DNA of 64,000 nt from Pyricularia pennisetigena (GCF_004337985.1 NW_021940932.1:35740-99739); one strand, 5' to 3'; shown: positions 33,560-43,717, counted from the stretch's first letter. Translations and numbers: made by a program. Notes: generated from the sequence alone by a model not told the origin.

Positions 33560-35020
33560 TCATCCCGGCTTCCCCACGAGGTCTACAGCGTTCCTCTTAA
33601 GTTAGATAGTCGAAAATTCATAAAGCATGCGGAGGTTTCCGTACCTTATGCAAAGTAAGACCGGCATAAATCTTGATGAAGCCATGGAAGTATCCAAAAA
33701 GGATTGACACGGGGACGTAAACGGCGTCTGCTGGGCACCGCCGGATCAAACCTACAAGTTTCACCACTTTAGAAAATCCCAGGAAAGTGAGCTGCGCATA
33801 AAAGGTAAACTTCCGATAAACCGGGTTCCAGCACTCAGTTCCCCACCACAGAGCTGCCAATATGAGGAAGTCAAAGGCAAAGGCAAGTGAGGTGAAGGTC
33901 GCAATGTGTAGCGCATATGTGCACCACCATTGTTGTCTGTGGAGAAAGAAAACATCTATTAGTTGCTGGGTCTCTCCAGATCTGCGTCGGGGGGAGGCTT
34001 ACTTCCAAACATAACGCTCTTTAATTAGGCTCGTCCAGTTGCTCCGCCAGTTGCTCCTGGCCCACCTTAGACATTGGTAGAGAAACTTTGTGTTGTTTTC
34101 AAGCGTGGTTTCAACCTCGCATTCCGGCTCGTACTGAATCCAAGTTTTCCACTGGTGACTAACGAGCCAACGGCTCACAAAGTTGTCATCGTCGGCCTTG
34201 AGGATCTTACCACACCACTCCTCCTTCATGAATCCTTCTCGGAATTCGTAGTCCTGGAGGATTTCAGATCGGTAGGCGCCAGTCCGACCTGACAGGCAAG
34301 AAGTACCGCCGTCCATGTTGTGTGTTGCAGAAATTTCAAAGTTGCGTCGCTCAATGTAGGCAGCGCCCAGCCAGTTCCATACCCTGAGCGCCAACCCTCC
34401 CTCCCTAACCCTTTTTACCCGCTGGCATGTGCCAACGCCTCCAATTTTCAGGTCCTCGAACGGGGCCAGGATCCACGGCATTATGGTCGATGGCCAGGTG
34501 ACGTCGTCATCGGCTATGACGGTGATGCGGGTCGTGATTTTGGGTAGGGCCTCGCACACCTGGATACGTTTGTTGGCGTACTGAGTGCTGAGAATGCAGA
34601 TTTTGGAGCTGGAGAGACGTTCTCTAACCTCTTGCAGATCTTTAAACTTGTCGGCGGTTGTGACAATGATCAGCCGGTGCGGCCGTGTGGCCAGAATGCT
34701 TTCAAGCGAGGGCCGAAGCTCGTCCAAGTTGTCGTGGATCGTGGGAATCACAACCGTGACATCATCTGCGGTGTAGGAGGGCTTTATTGGGATCGGCTTA
34801 GACTTGTAAGTCCAGTGACTATAGCAGTGGACAATAAGTCTGATGTACCTATGCAGCCTGAGAAGGAAAGGTCAGTAAATTGGTTGGACCGTAGATGCGG
34901 AAAGAGACAAGGCACACACCACAGCATGCAGAATGCTATGAGCCAAGGTGTTAAGAACTTGGGAAAATATTTTAGGGACATTGTCGAAACAAATTTCAGA
35001 CTTGAAAGCCAGCTTTGCAT
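33560..35020 (-). CDS. GT2 family polysaccharide synthase (Cps1/hyaluronan-synthase-like)
   Basis: Four exons (about 35020-34920, 34857-34003, 33936-33645, 33595-33560) give about 430 residues. An N-terminal hydrophobic segment leads to RYIRLIVHCYSHW, then a GT-A catalytic domain: DDVTVVIPTIHDN at its start, ADDDVTW (metal/UDP-sugar site), CLSGRTGAYR, EEWCGKILKADDD and QCLRWARSNWRSNW, the Q-x-x-R-W motif of processive beta-glycosyltransferases. C-terminal membrane helices follow after a well-formed intron (GTAAGC...CTAAT...ACAG). Such enzymes sit in the membrane and use UDP-sugars to extend capsule or cell-wall polysaccharide. Motifs are complete and splicing is in phase, so it looks functional. 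The first intron and the last short exon are the least certain. Confidence 0.85.
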
Positions 35021-35127
35021 TCAGTAGTAATAAACATGGATGGAAAAGACAACTAGTGGGATGATACAGCCATTAAACAAAGCGATAAATTGCGGGGCCA
35101 ACAGAAAACAGTATCATACCACGCATG

Positions 35128-35250
35128 ATTCCATGACATCGCTCAAGCAAAAGTAGTTAGAAACGCTATTGCCGAGGGCATACTTCGGTGGGTGACGAGG
35201 TCGCATCCCAAACAAACAGCTCTAAGCTCTTGTGGGCGTCTTGGCGGGTG
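35128..35250 (+). repeat. Degenerate repeat with 32390-32520
   Basis: See 32390-32520; the fragment lies just upstream of the GT2 gene's first exon. No coding capacity. Confidence 0.6.
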
Positions 35251-35639
35251 AACTAATAACAAGCTGCACCGCGGTTTCCGTCTAGGAGCATATCGATGCT
35301 CAAGCACGTCGTGTCTGGATGGTGTAATCATGATCACTCAAGCAGCGCACCCGTGTCAGTCTCTTCAAGCCGACTAACCCTTGACTGAACGCACCCTGTC
35401 GACCGCACTCCTTCACCCACAGCTGTTAAGAAGGCTAAAATTTAGTGAAGAGTGTGTCGATATTCATCGTTTACTCTAGCCACAAGGCTTTCCTCGTCAA
35501 CAAGCAATGTCTCGTGCAGACTGCCGTTAGATTGGATGTTTACACCAGAACTTTATAGTTTACACCACGGAAAATGGAGTTCCTGCGCCCAATGATCCAA
35601 GTACATACACGCATGAGTGTAGCCAGGCTGGGCAAAGCG

Positions 35640-35740
35640 TGAGGTTGGAAAGGTGGCGAGTTTTTGGGGTTACATTGAAAGGTGGATATTTGGTAGTGCA
35701 GAAAATGTAAAGTGTGCGAGAGGGCGCCGGATTTGGTTTA
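35640..35740 (+). repeat. Dispersed repeat piece shared with 54735-54825
   Basis: Shares AAGGTGGCGAG...TTGAAAGGTGG...GTAGTGCAG and GTGTGCGAGAGGG with 54735-54825 in the same orientation. It overlaps minus-strand frames that are not credible genes. Confidence 0.5.
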
Positions 35741-36164
35741 CTGTCCAATGTTCCATATGGAACTAGAACGGGCAAACTTCGTGTCCGGTTGATAATTTTC
35801 AGGCTGATGGCTGCAAGCTTGCCAATCGAAGTCAGGCCTTTCCGTCCAGCATACGTCGAGCAAGGGTGCTCATGGTTGCCTAGCGGCAGAACAAACCTCT
35901 TGTGATTGGGGACTGAATCCAGCGATCTACACAACAACTACGCCCTCTTGACCGCACTCTCTCAAAATCCTCCCCTGTAGATCCCAATTTGGTAAGGGAA
36001 ACGTGCAATGTAAAGGATACCCTCGACCTAGTTCCGATGGGTATTTCGAATTGCCTTTCAACAACGCAACCAATATCAAGAGGTGCGGTCGAGAGATACG
36101 TTATATGTTGTTTCCCCCAAGAAATGAAGAATAGAACGTAGACACCACAACTAGCCAAAATGTT

Positions 36165-36550
36165 GGTAAATATATAACCAGCATTCGTGTGCCTTAAAAC
36201 CAATATTTCTGTACCTGGAGCCGCTATCCCAATCCTCAGAAAAGCATCGTCATGTGTAAGCATATACGGGTATGTTTCCCTTACTTTTTCTGTGAAAAAG
36301 CCTGAATCAACTAACAACTTAAGCATAAACAGAAGACCTTTACTTGTGGCCACTCCATAATCGTTGTATCGGAATGGTGCGAAAAGTATCAAAATTCTTT
36401 GCAATCAAGCATGCGATGCAAGCCCGATATATGTTATCAAATGGATGAAGAGAGTCTGTGCTGTATGTATCAACTTTTGCTGCCATATCGGCGGGCTTGC
36501 TAACACTGCTACAGCTAGTTGCAAACATAGATAAGCGGAAGTGATGGGAA
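36165..36550. repeat. Degenerate repeat, copy 2 (partner at 1-370)
   Basis: The better preserved copy. The minus strand encodes RILILFAPFRYNDYGVATSK, then a hydrophobic stretch LLFMLKLLVDSGFF and YPYMLTHDD, ending in a further hydrophobic run near 36100. This suggests a membrane-protein exon. It is followed to 36813 by overlapping frames without clear family. Confidence 0.6.
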
Positions 36551-37021
36551 CCAAGGGTAGCCCGAATTCTGCTTCCCGCTTTTGGGCCATAGAATCTGAA
36601 CGCTGGTTGTGACAGGTGTACCCTTACCTCTGTCTCTAACTCAAAACTTAAAAGAGCCAGCGGTATTGTGGAGGTATGACATGTGCCGGGAGTGAATAGA
36701 GCAATACTATGTGAACGAAAAAGAACGTTTACATGTTTGGTGTGAGCAGGGTTCCGGGGATACCTAGCTGCCGGAGAAGATTGAATATTTTTGGGTTGCG
36801 GCGGAGACAGCATACAGGCTAACAGACATGCCAGCGCTAGAGGTCTCTCTAAGCAGACTTGCGAGGGTACGGCCGAGAGGTTGCAGCCGCCAGCATGGCC
36901 TCACCCAGGTTCCAGGTACCCACCAGGATGTGCGCGTTTCTCGTCTGTAGTCACGACTGCCGACAAGCCTGTCTTATCACTAGCAAACATATCTTGTAAC
37001 GCATACCAACACACCATAAGG

Positions 37022-38105
37022 GACTGTCGTGATTCGCTGCTTCTCCCGTACCTTTGTATGGTCACTTAAGGCGATTTATTTTGAGCCAGACTACCTGCTG
37101 AGTTGTGATAGGGAAACCCAGGACGTACGGATGTTGTTTTTGTATTTATCAATATATCTTATTCTCTTTTCAACCGGCAATCACATTCCCGGCTGCTGGT
37201 ATTAGATTGGTACCGAAAACTGATGCAGGCATCCGGCTCTATCACCACGTATTTGTCGTCAGCCTAGTTGCAGAATGACTGGCACCCCAACCTCCTGTCC
37301 TTGATACAACCTTCGAAAGAACCTTCGAGGACCCACCTTAGCGGGACAGTACACCCATTAAGCCGTCACGGTAATAAGATGATTTCTCGCGAGAGAGGTG
37401 TCATAGGGTGGGTCTTGGAAGGTTACACAAAGGATTCCCTCGCCTCTTTGTCTTGATATTCCTTGCTCGGGTGGGTTTAAAATGGTCATGGATGGGGTGT
37501 ATGCGTTATATTCTCGATCATGAGACCACCCCGGGAGCAGTAAATGAAACTCGGCAGGCTGGAGTCGTAAATTTATAGACTGATTTTGACAACACGCCCC
37601 CACGCGTTATCCCAATAATCGCGCTACCACATGTCGCCCCTGGGCCGCCAGCGCGCTCGATACCAGTCCAGAGAGTGATCTTGTCAAAGCGCAAGTCCTT
37701 GCCTTCCGTGAGGGCCCGCTCAAAAAAGTACGACCCCAACCGCGTCGCCCACTTATCCGTACTCAGTGGCGGGTTTTGGTCCTGACTACCGTAGTACGCG
37801 CATATAACGACGCGTCTTCCACCCATCATCATCACCGGTCCAATACAACGATAAAAACAACCAAAGGCAAAACATTGTTTGTATTGTTGATCAGTAGACC
37901 AGAAAACGGCACGAGCGAAAGATAAATGATTGGATCATAGGCTTCGAACAAGTCCTTCACAGCCTCGATGACAGTTGTCAATTTTATCTGATACACCGAT
38001 CGGCCCATGTCCATGAAACCTGCATCATGTACCATTCTCACTGTATGCATTTTCAAGTACCAATATTCTGTTGGGCGACTCGCAAGCCGTGAAAAGGGAT
38101 ATCAT
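37022..38105 (+). repeat. Inverted repeat, left arm
   Basis: 37022-37562 and 38018-38105 are the reverse complement of 43718-44348, with essentially no differences seen over about 600 bp. Between the two matched parts this arm has about 455 extra bp (37563-38017), which on the minus strand read like eroded coding sequence (RVVICAYYGS, TDKWATRLGSYFF, PIIYLSLVPFSG). Part of it (around 37612-37665) recurs at 58595-58655, so the right arm has probably lost it. Confidence 0.85.
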
Positions 38106-38275
38106 TATCAGCAGCTGCATTCCTATCCAGAAACATAACGACGCGCCAGACATTACAGGCGAACGAAAAAAATGCGCCCAATCACTGGGCGACAAGCCCT
38201 GAAGGGAAATATAGGTCTCTGCGTGATTCATATAGGGGAAGCTTGCTTTGGCATACATGCGAACTATAGCCATAC
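38106..38275 (-). pseudogene. Membrane-protein fragment next to the left arm
   Basis: A minus-strand frame reads DWAHFFRSPVMSGASLCFWI then a transmembrane stretch ending SLFTACE. The same DNA pattern is found, decayed, at 55100-55190 and more weakly near 9470-9540. It looks like the 5' part of the gene whose remains fill the repeat arms. Confidence 0.4.
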
Positions 38276-38381
38276 TCTTTCCCCTTGCGATTCGTACTGG
38301 AACACGTAGGTTGCAAAGGTGCGGCAGGATTGGGCTCTTCTAACTTGTTTCTGCTCCTCTTATAGAGTTTCGTAGAGCTCA

Positions 38382-39446
38382 TCAGTGTTGCTTGCCACCA
38401 TGGCTAGCTCGATTACTTCGATAAAAAAGACCTCCGGTTGGCCGTTTGCCCGGCCCATGTCCCATTTCTGGGCGATCCAGGATATATTTGCAGTTGGCAT
38501 CGAACCTAAGGTTCCAAAGGCGGACAGAGGACATGAAATTTTCCGTATTGCCCAGCTCGTAGTCGCGCCCCAGCAATGTGTCGATAAACCTGACACCAGC
38601 ATTAGTGCAGAGCTTGCCCTTGGTGTTTTTAGAGTTTAACATGCGGTCCTCACAACGCTTGAGGAGGCGGCGCAGCTTGTCGTTAAGGCGCTCACCCGAT
38701 TCGATAAAATCATCAACCATCTCCCTGTTCTCCAGAGTTCGGATATCCGGCATGACTTCGCTGGCACGTTTAATCTTGCCCGAGATCTGGATAAGAAGCA
38801 GCCATAGCTCGCCAGCAATGCCAATCATTTCACGACCCTCAGGTCCAGAGTGGACGTGGGCGACCCAATCGTAAATCCACTTGCCCAGGGAGTTGGCGTC
38901 GAAAACGCTACCGGCCAAGATGATGGGAATTTCGAGGGGATCCCAGTGAGATAGTGAGTAGCCCTCTGGGATTTGGTGCTTCTTGGCGTCCTCTTGAGTA
39001 GCCGGACGATGCTTGTGTTCTGGGGGAGGGGCTTGCGGTCGAGAGTACGATTCGTGTTGTCTCGACGAAGACCTTTTGTGTTTGTCGGAGCCGCCAGGGG
39101 CAGTGTTTTTGCGGGTTGGCAAAGAGGGCCGACGACTACGGGCTGATCGGCGAGGCTCCTGGCTTAATGGCGACGCCTTCTCATGCCTGGTAGACTCGTA
39201 GTAGGAACCGTAGTAGGAACCGTAGTAGGAACCGTAGTAGGAACCGCAGTAGGAACCGTAGTAGGAACCGTAGTAGGCTCCTCTGTTCTCGATCGACGTG
39301 TCATTATCCCATGACGTCTGCGGAGGATGATAGGTTTGAGAAAGCCACGAAGCAGGGTAAAATGCAGTGCCGTAGTGGCCAGAGCTGTTACATCGTGGAG
39401 ATGGAAGCATTTGGTTATTTTCGGCGGAAGTGCTGGGGAAAATCAT
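38382..39446 (-). CDS. gp1-like fungal protein with a YYGS repeat
   Basis: A 354-residue single exon. Residues about 55-85 are tandem YYGS repeats, followed by a basic Ser/Arg-rich stretch. Residues about 165-335 form a helical domain: GYSLSHWDPLEIPIILAGSV, FDANSLGKWIYDW, GELWLLLIQISGKIKRA, ENREMVDDFIESGERL, KLLKRCEDRML-like, and SVRLWNLRFDANCKYIL. This matches a family common in Fusarium-like fungi that is often labelled 'vegetative cell wall protein gp1', a name based on low complexity rather than function. No signal peptide is present. It lies inside the segment bounded by the inverted repeats and the frame is intact. Confidence 0.7.
   Translation of the reverse strand: MIFPSTSAENNQMLPSPRCNSSGHYGTAFYPASWLSQTYHPPQTSWDNDTSIENRGAYYGSYYGSYCGSYYGSYYGSYYGSYYESTRHEKASPLSQEPRRSARSRRPSLPTRKNTAPGGSDKHKRSSSRQHESYSRPQAPPPEHKHRPATQEDAKKHQIPEGYSLSHWDPLEIPIILAGSVFDANSLGKWIYDWVAHVHSGPEGREMIGIAGELWLLLIQISGKIKRASEVMPDIRTLENREMVDDFIESGERLNDKLRRLLKRCEDRMLNSKNTKGKLCTNAGVRFIDTLLGRDYELGNTENFMSSVRLWNLRFDANCKYILDRPEMGHGPGKRPTGGLFYRSNRASHGGKQH
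39198..39277 (-). repeat. 12-bp coding minisatellite
   Basis: Nearly seven copies of a 12-bp unit (TAGTAGGAACCG on the plus strand), encoding YYGS on the minus strand; one unit has C for T, giving YCGS. The length is a multiple of three, so copy-number change would keep the frame. Confidence 0.9.
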
Positions 39447-40100
39447 ATAAAGTAACTTCAGTTAAACTGGGTACAGCAAAGAAGTTGGCAGGCTGAAGCC
39501 ACAAATCCCAAACCAACTTTAAGGCCAGCGGGAGTTGCCTTTGTGTTGCCTTCCTCTTTTGTAAATGAAATGATAAAGTACACGTAGATAGATTGCTGCT
39601 AGACACCGACAGTGTGGTAACTTCCATAACGCGTCCTGTGGCGACGCGTCTCCCTTCTCTTGTTTGGCAATCCCTGACCAGCTGCCGCGTAGTTTAGAGG
39701 TGGATCGGCTGATGAAATGTACCGTATGAAAACTCTCCCCTGGAGCAATGAGTGTTCCTGCTATGCTGCATCCACGCCGCAAAGGGTAAACACCGCGTAC
39801 CATATTGACGCTATGCATTGTTACAACATCCATAAGCCCACAGTGCAACTCAAAAGCAGCCATGAAAAAGAATATCTAAGGGCAGGGTTCCTTGTTTATG
39901 ATTCCCCCTATGGCGAGTGAAGATATCATGCTTATCAAACCCACCCCTAGCAGCAAGGAACAGCCCGTTGTTACGCATTGAAGGAAACAAGGACTACCGG
40001 TACAGGGGGTTCTGATCGCTGGAATACCAACGAGCAGGCTTAATAAATCGTGATGTCCGGGTTACAATCTTCGCCCTCGGATTTGTTACTTCTTACCGAC

Positions 40101-40193
40101 ATGACGACGATCCCTTGCCAAAAGTGTCCTGGGAGGGGGACTAAGGACAGATGCACAGATTATGGGATCAAATCATTGGAAAAGCTCCAATGA
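40101..40193 (+). CDS. Candidate zinc-ribbon-like microprotein, 30 aa
   Basis: A 30-codon frame beginning MTTIPCQKCPGRGTKDRC. It shares the CxxCxGxGxKxxC layout with the 22-residue frame at 4174-4242, although its fourth Cys is replaced by Tyr-Gly, so metal binding would be weakened. It is alone between a repeat-like stretch and the minus-strand frame ending at 40206. Low certainty. Confidence 0.3.
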   Translation: MTTIPCQKCPGRGTKDRCTDYGIKSLEKLQ

Positions 40194-40205
40194 TGTATGT
40201 ATGGG

Positions 40206-40619
40206 CTATTTAACCGCGGTATAAAATAACAAGTTTTGTATTTGACAAAGACAAAGCCCAGAGTACAAGCAGTGGCACGTCGTGAAATCCTGCAAAATGC
40301 CAACCCAATTCGATTCAGTAAGTGAAAGCTGATATGATTTAGTTTTCCTATCCTCCGAGAGGCGCAGCGTAAAGATCTGAGGGTGGTGGGTCCGTGCAGG
40401 TTGCATCGAGAGACGAGCGGTGGAGGCCGGAGGTATATGCTTGGTTGATTGGCATAGGCAGTCGTTGCAGGGAGGTTTGCGAGTTATTAGCTTACCATCC
40501 AATCCTGGAATTTGCAGTCCTGAAGACCCAGGTGGATAAGTCGAAGGAACGCAATGGCTTTCTCCCTCTTTAATATTAGAATTCGTACACCCGCATTTGT
40601 ATCCAGATTGAACGGTCAT
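40206..40619 (-). CDS. Possible small Cys-containing protein
   Basis: A 137-codon frame. Residues 1-60 (GYKCGCTNSNI, IPGLDGKLITRKPPCNDCLC) look like the conserved part of small fungal hypotheticals with an 'IPG.DG' segment and a CxxC pair. The remainder looks less protein-like, so an intron or a truncation is likely after about residue 65. It diverges from the F-box gene that starts 156 bp away. Function unknown. Confidence 0.3.
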   Translation of the reverse strand: MTVQSGYKCGCTNSNIKEGESHCVPSTYPPGSSGLQIPGLDGKLITRKPPCNDCLCQSTKHIPPASTARLSMQPARTHHPQIFTLRLSEDRKTKSYQLSLTESNWVGILQDFTTCHCLYSGLCLCQIQNLLFYTAVK

Positions 40620-40774
40620 AGCCTAGTCGTAATGGCCTTTGGTGTGTATTTCATTCATCGACCCCCGATGTCTCCCATGCGTATATCATTCTCACCATAG
40701 AATATACACAGGCTTTGTAAACAGCGACACCAGCAGGGCAACCAAATAGACCCCCAGGAGCCAAACATTACAAC

Positions 40775-42178
40775 ATGGTACCAGAACCACGAGCATTCTA
40801 CCGTCTCTGGCAGGAAGAGCGCGTCCTCGAAGGCATATATGTAGTTTTGCCCAAACAAGACGTATGCTCTCTCAGGCTTGTGAACTCGGCCTGCTGCAAT
40901 CTTGTTACCAAGCGCATCTTCCTTCAAACCCATCTGACGTTTACGGCCACCTCTTTTACCAAGGCCTCGAGAATTAAGGCCTTGTCGATGATCGGACACC
41001 ACATCCAGCACCTGACTTTTACTTTTGCACACTCTGAAAGTACCTTCCTGCCCCCTCTGGTACACCCAGTTACGGGCCATGAAATGAGCTTTCTCTACAC
41101 GCCCTACACCCATATGGCCTCTCCCATCAGCAGGGTAAAGTATGGCAACTCAGGCCTCGCTGATGTGCTTACTCAACAGTACCCTCCACTGTTTCACTCT
41201 GCGACCAACGTGCCGTCCTTTATCAACACCTTTCTGAACCTGCCTAACGTGCGCCATCTAACCATTCGCTGCCCTGGTCAGGACGCCAGAGAGCGTTATA
41301 GGCGGAGTATTGTGGACTATGCACTTATCAGTCTTCGTATTTGTATGGAGCGTGCACCTCTGGATAAATTGAACAAGCTCACGCTCTCATCGGTCCACCC
41401 TTCAGCTTTTTTATACCTCAGACACGCACCTGGTTTTGGATGTCTCCCTTCGGCCAGCCGCAGATGGCGCCAAATTCAGAAGCTTTACGTGCAGGTGGAC
41501 TCATGGGACTTTTGCGGTCCATCACCCGGCCTCGACCACCTAAAGATCATCGAGGACTACATCCGCCTTTTCGCCCCGAACCTTTCAAAGTTCTCCTTTA
41601 CATGGCTCGGCAGCGGAGGACCATGCCCAATTGCAGTATCAGACGACCCCATGGTTTCTCCCCCGCGCAGCTCCCAGAAGCTTTCCGATGAGTCCACATT
41701 TCTCATGAGTCCGCTACTTCCGTGCCATGGACGAAAGCCAATTGCCTTTCCTATGCTTAGACAGCTGACGATTCGCAACGCAACCATGAGTGCGACCCAG
41801 ACCTCGACCCTGGTTCGAACTCACCAGAGCTCCGTCCGCGATTTTAACTTTGAGAAACACGAGAGAGACCATTACAAGGCAACTGATCTCAGCCATTGCC
41901 GTACTAGTTCTGCACCGCACGCCGAGAAACGAAACCAAAGAAAATCCAAACGTGAAAATCCCCTTGGTGAGCCCTCACCAGTAAAGCGCAATCTGGAGCA
42001 GGAGGAGGCGCACCGGCGTCTGGCTGAGGACCCCGATGCACTGAAGTCGGAGTTGCAAAAGGCAAAGGCGATGGTGAAGTCCAAGCTCATGCGTGAGCCC
42101 TGTACCGGTCTCCCGCAGTCCCCGGCTGTGCTGTGCGCCAGGGATGCGATGCGTCTGAGTGCTGGTACAAGGTCTTGA
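40775..42178 (+). CDS. F-box-like / leucine-rich protein
   Basis: A single exon of 467 residues. Residues about 20-60 (EGIYVVLPKQDVCSLRLVNSACCNL) match the degenerate F-box seen in many fungal proteins, followed by repeated strands typical of irregular leucine-rich repeats (IQHLTFTFAH, NVRHLTIRC, KLNKLTLSSVHPSAF, LRQLTIRNATMSATQ). F-box proteins recruit substrates to SCF ubiquitin ligases through Skp1. From about residue 375 the family pattern stops and a basic, charged helix-forming tail follows. Its middle is duplicated as a relic at 32045-32312. It lies inside the inverted-repeat segment and has no internal stops. Start is the first ATG; the leader is ordinary. Confidence 0.7.
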   Translation: MVPEPRAFYRLWQEERVLEGIYVVLPKQDVCSLRLVNSACCNLVTKRIFLQTHLTFTATSFTKASRIKALSMIGHHIQHLTFTFAHSESTFLPPLVHPVTGHEMSFLYTPYTHMASPISRVKYGNSGLADVLTQQYPPLFHSATNVPSFINTFLNLPNVRHLTIRCPGQDARERYRRSIVDYALISLRICMERAPLDKLNKLTLSSVHPSAFLYLRHAPGFGCLPSASRRWRQIQKLYVQVDSWDFCGPSPGLDHLKIIEDYIRLFAPNLSKFSFTWLGSGGPCPIAVSDDPMVSPPRSSQKLSDESTFLMSPLLPCHGRKPIAFPMLRQLTIRNATMSATQTSTLVRTHQSSVRDFNFEKHERDHYKATDLSHCRTSSAPHAEKRNQRKSKRENPLGEPSPVKRNLEQEEAHRRLAEDPDALKSELQKAKAMVKSKLMREPCTGLPQSPAVLCARDAMRLSAGTRS

Positions 42179-42204
42179 CTAGGAGCTGAGGAACACGAAA
42201 GCTT

Positions 42205-42286
42205 TCATCGCCTCTGTCCGCCTTTGGAATACATATTCAACCCTTGTTGCAAACTTGTATCTTATCCAATCCTTCTCTAGGCTCTT
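42205..42286 (-). pseudogene. Relic of a kinase-like gene's 3' end
   Basis: Matches 11341-11430, the last codons and 3' flank of the kinase-like gene at 11370-12434 (shared: CGCCTCTGTCCGCCT, GGAATACAT, TTCAACCC, TATCCAA). It joins directly to the PIF1-like fragment upstream on the same strand. Confidence 0.75.
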
Positions 42287-42606
42287 TGGCTTATTGTTTT
42301 TACGGATCCGCCGCATGGCAGGGTCGACAGCCTCTGCGCAGAATTTATTTTGCATTTGTACTTCATTCCAGATAATCAGCTTTTTTAAGCAGTCAAACCA
42401 CTTTATAATCTCATTTCAAAGAGCAAAAGGATGTTTTGCTAAATGATAAACGGATGCGGAAAACGGAATGCGCACCACGTCCGCCGGGAAATTGTAACAC
42501 TGCAACCCCAGAGGAGGCGACACACAAGGCAACGCCCCCGTTTGCGTTGCAAAATTTTGCCATAGCTTTGAGCAGAACCGTTTTACCGCTGCCACTATGG
42601 CCTAAA
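42287..42606 (-). pseudogene. PIF1-like helicase fragment
   Basis: The minus strand reads GHSGSGKTVLLKAMAKFC (Walker A), VALCVASSGVAVLQFPGG, RGAHSVF, then after stops and a frameshift LIIWNEVQMQNKFCAEAVDP (Walker B region, with Asn for the Asp of DE). This order is diagnostic of PIF1-family helicases, which in fungi are often carried by Helitron transposons. Only about 110 codons remain, with several stops. The 3' end runs into kinase-like sequence, so this is either a captured fragment or a recombination join. Confidence 0.75.
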
Positions 42607-42667
42607 AATTAGCTTTTGTTATTTATTTTTTGATTTAATATTTATCTTGCGGTTCGTGTGATTAGGT

Positions 42668-42705
42668 TTAGTCAGCTTTGCTGCGTTCGCAGCAAAGCTG
42701 ACTAA
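42668..42705. repeat. Perfect 18-bp hairpin
   Basis: TTAGTCAGCTTTGCTGCG (42668-42685) is followed after TT by its exact reverse complement (42688-42705). It lies 15 bp beyond the stop of the minus-strand membrane-protein exon and 62 bp from the PIF1 relic. It could be a transcript-end structure or an element terminus. A Helitron 3' end would need CTRR just outside; CTAA followed by T does occur at 42662-42666 on the minus strand, but the helicase relic then lies on the wrong side. Confidence 0.85.
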
Positions 42706-42720
42706 GTCTAAGCAAGGTAT

Positions 42721-43185
42721 TTACAAGCAGTTCTGAATGTGAGCTTGACCGCTGCGAATATTATAAAAGACTAAAGGACAGTCGATTTCAAAAATGGCGA
42801 CGCAACAATGGGCAAAAAGTCGGACATTTTCTACAATGTGCCCTCCTTCGCTGCGCTCCATCAAAATGAATGCGGTGACAAAATCCAAAACAGTGCCGAG
42901 GGTGAATTTGCGGATCAGTCGTCTGACTGAACGGTCGGTTGTTCTTCTCAGCGCTTCGTCTGTAACGGCATTCAGAATGCGCTTCATGGAGCCCCATAAA
43001 CGTTCTTGAAGGAGTCCGAGAGGGAAGAAAATGGCGGCGAGTAGATTGTTCCCCACGTGCAGGAGAAACAGGATGGGATTACACCCGAGGCACATGAACA
43101 ATAGAAGTGCATACGGAATCCACCGATAATTCCACCGAGCATTCTTAGGGCGGTGATTGCCGAAATCTGCCGCTGCTGACAACAA
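42721..43185 (-). CDS. Membrane-protein exon, probably partial
   Basis: A 154-codon open frame with a transmembrane helix (YALLLFMCLGCNPILFLLHV) flowing into a second (LLAAIFFPLGLLQERLW), then a helical region and a C-terminus VFYNIRSGQAHIQNC that resembles the natural end of a fungal membrane-protein family. There is no ATG at the left end, so upstream exons are missing or lost across the inverted-repeat boundary. The frame itself has no stops. Function unknown. Confidence 0.5.
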   Translation of the reverse strand: MLSAAADFGNHRPKNARWNYRWIPYALLLFMCLGCNPILFLLHVGNNLLAAIFFPLGLLQERLWGSMKRILNAVTDEALRRTTDRSVRRLIRKFTLGTVLDFVTAFILMERSEGGHIVENVRLFAHCCVAIFEIDCPLVFYNIRSGQAHIQNCL

Positions 43186-43717
43186 TATCTGGATTCAGTC
43201 CAGGGCGGCAGCCAAGGTCTGATCTTTCTTGTCATTTCGGGTTGTGAAATACGGCCAGGGATATTCAGCAGCACAGGTTTTTGGAAACTTGCCAGGCGTA
43301 TCACATCCGAGTAGCTCGGACGCTGCAGCTCAATTTATCAAACCCGGTGTAGCCATCGCTTTTGTTCGGCAGCATTACATACTTGGGCAGCGCCAATCCC
43401 AAGAGTTCGAGGGGAAAATGGATCCTACTAATAGCAGCCTCACAGGTTCCCGATATGCACCTCTCCTCCATTACTGATGTTCCGCATACGACTACCAGAC
43501 TGCAGCCAGGATGAATAAGGGTGCACCACATTCCTTTGCGTACCCCTGTTATTTTAATAAGAACATGATTTTCTATCGTTCCTTTGCTCTGCATGCGTTC
43601 ACACCTTCGAGGAGAAAGGACACACCCTCTCGGCCGGATCCTCGTCACAATGCCCCCACGCGAAACGTTCGTTCTTGCGCCACTAGGCTGTTGATGCCCC
43701 TCACCGCTAATATTAAT

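Noticed and set aside
42660..42710. Helitron 3' terminus (hairpin plus CTAA/T)
   Set aside because: On the strand where CTAA follows the hairpin, the helicase relic lies outside the element, so the polarity is wrong. Kept only as a lead.
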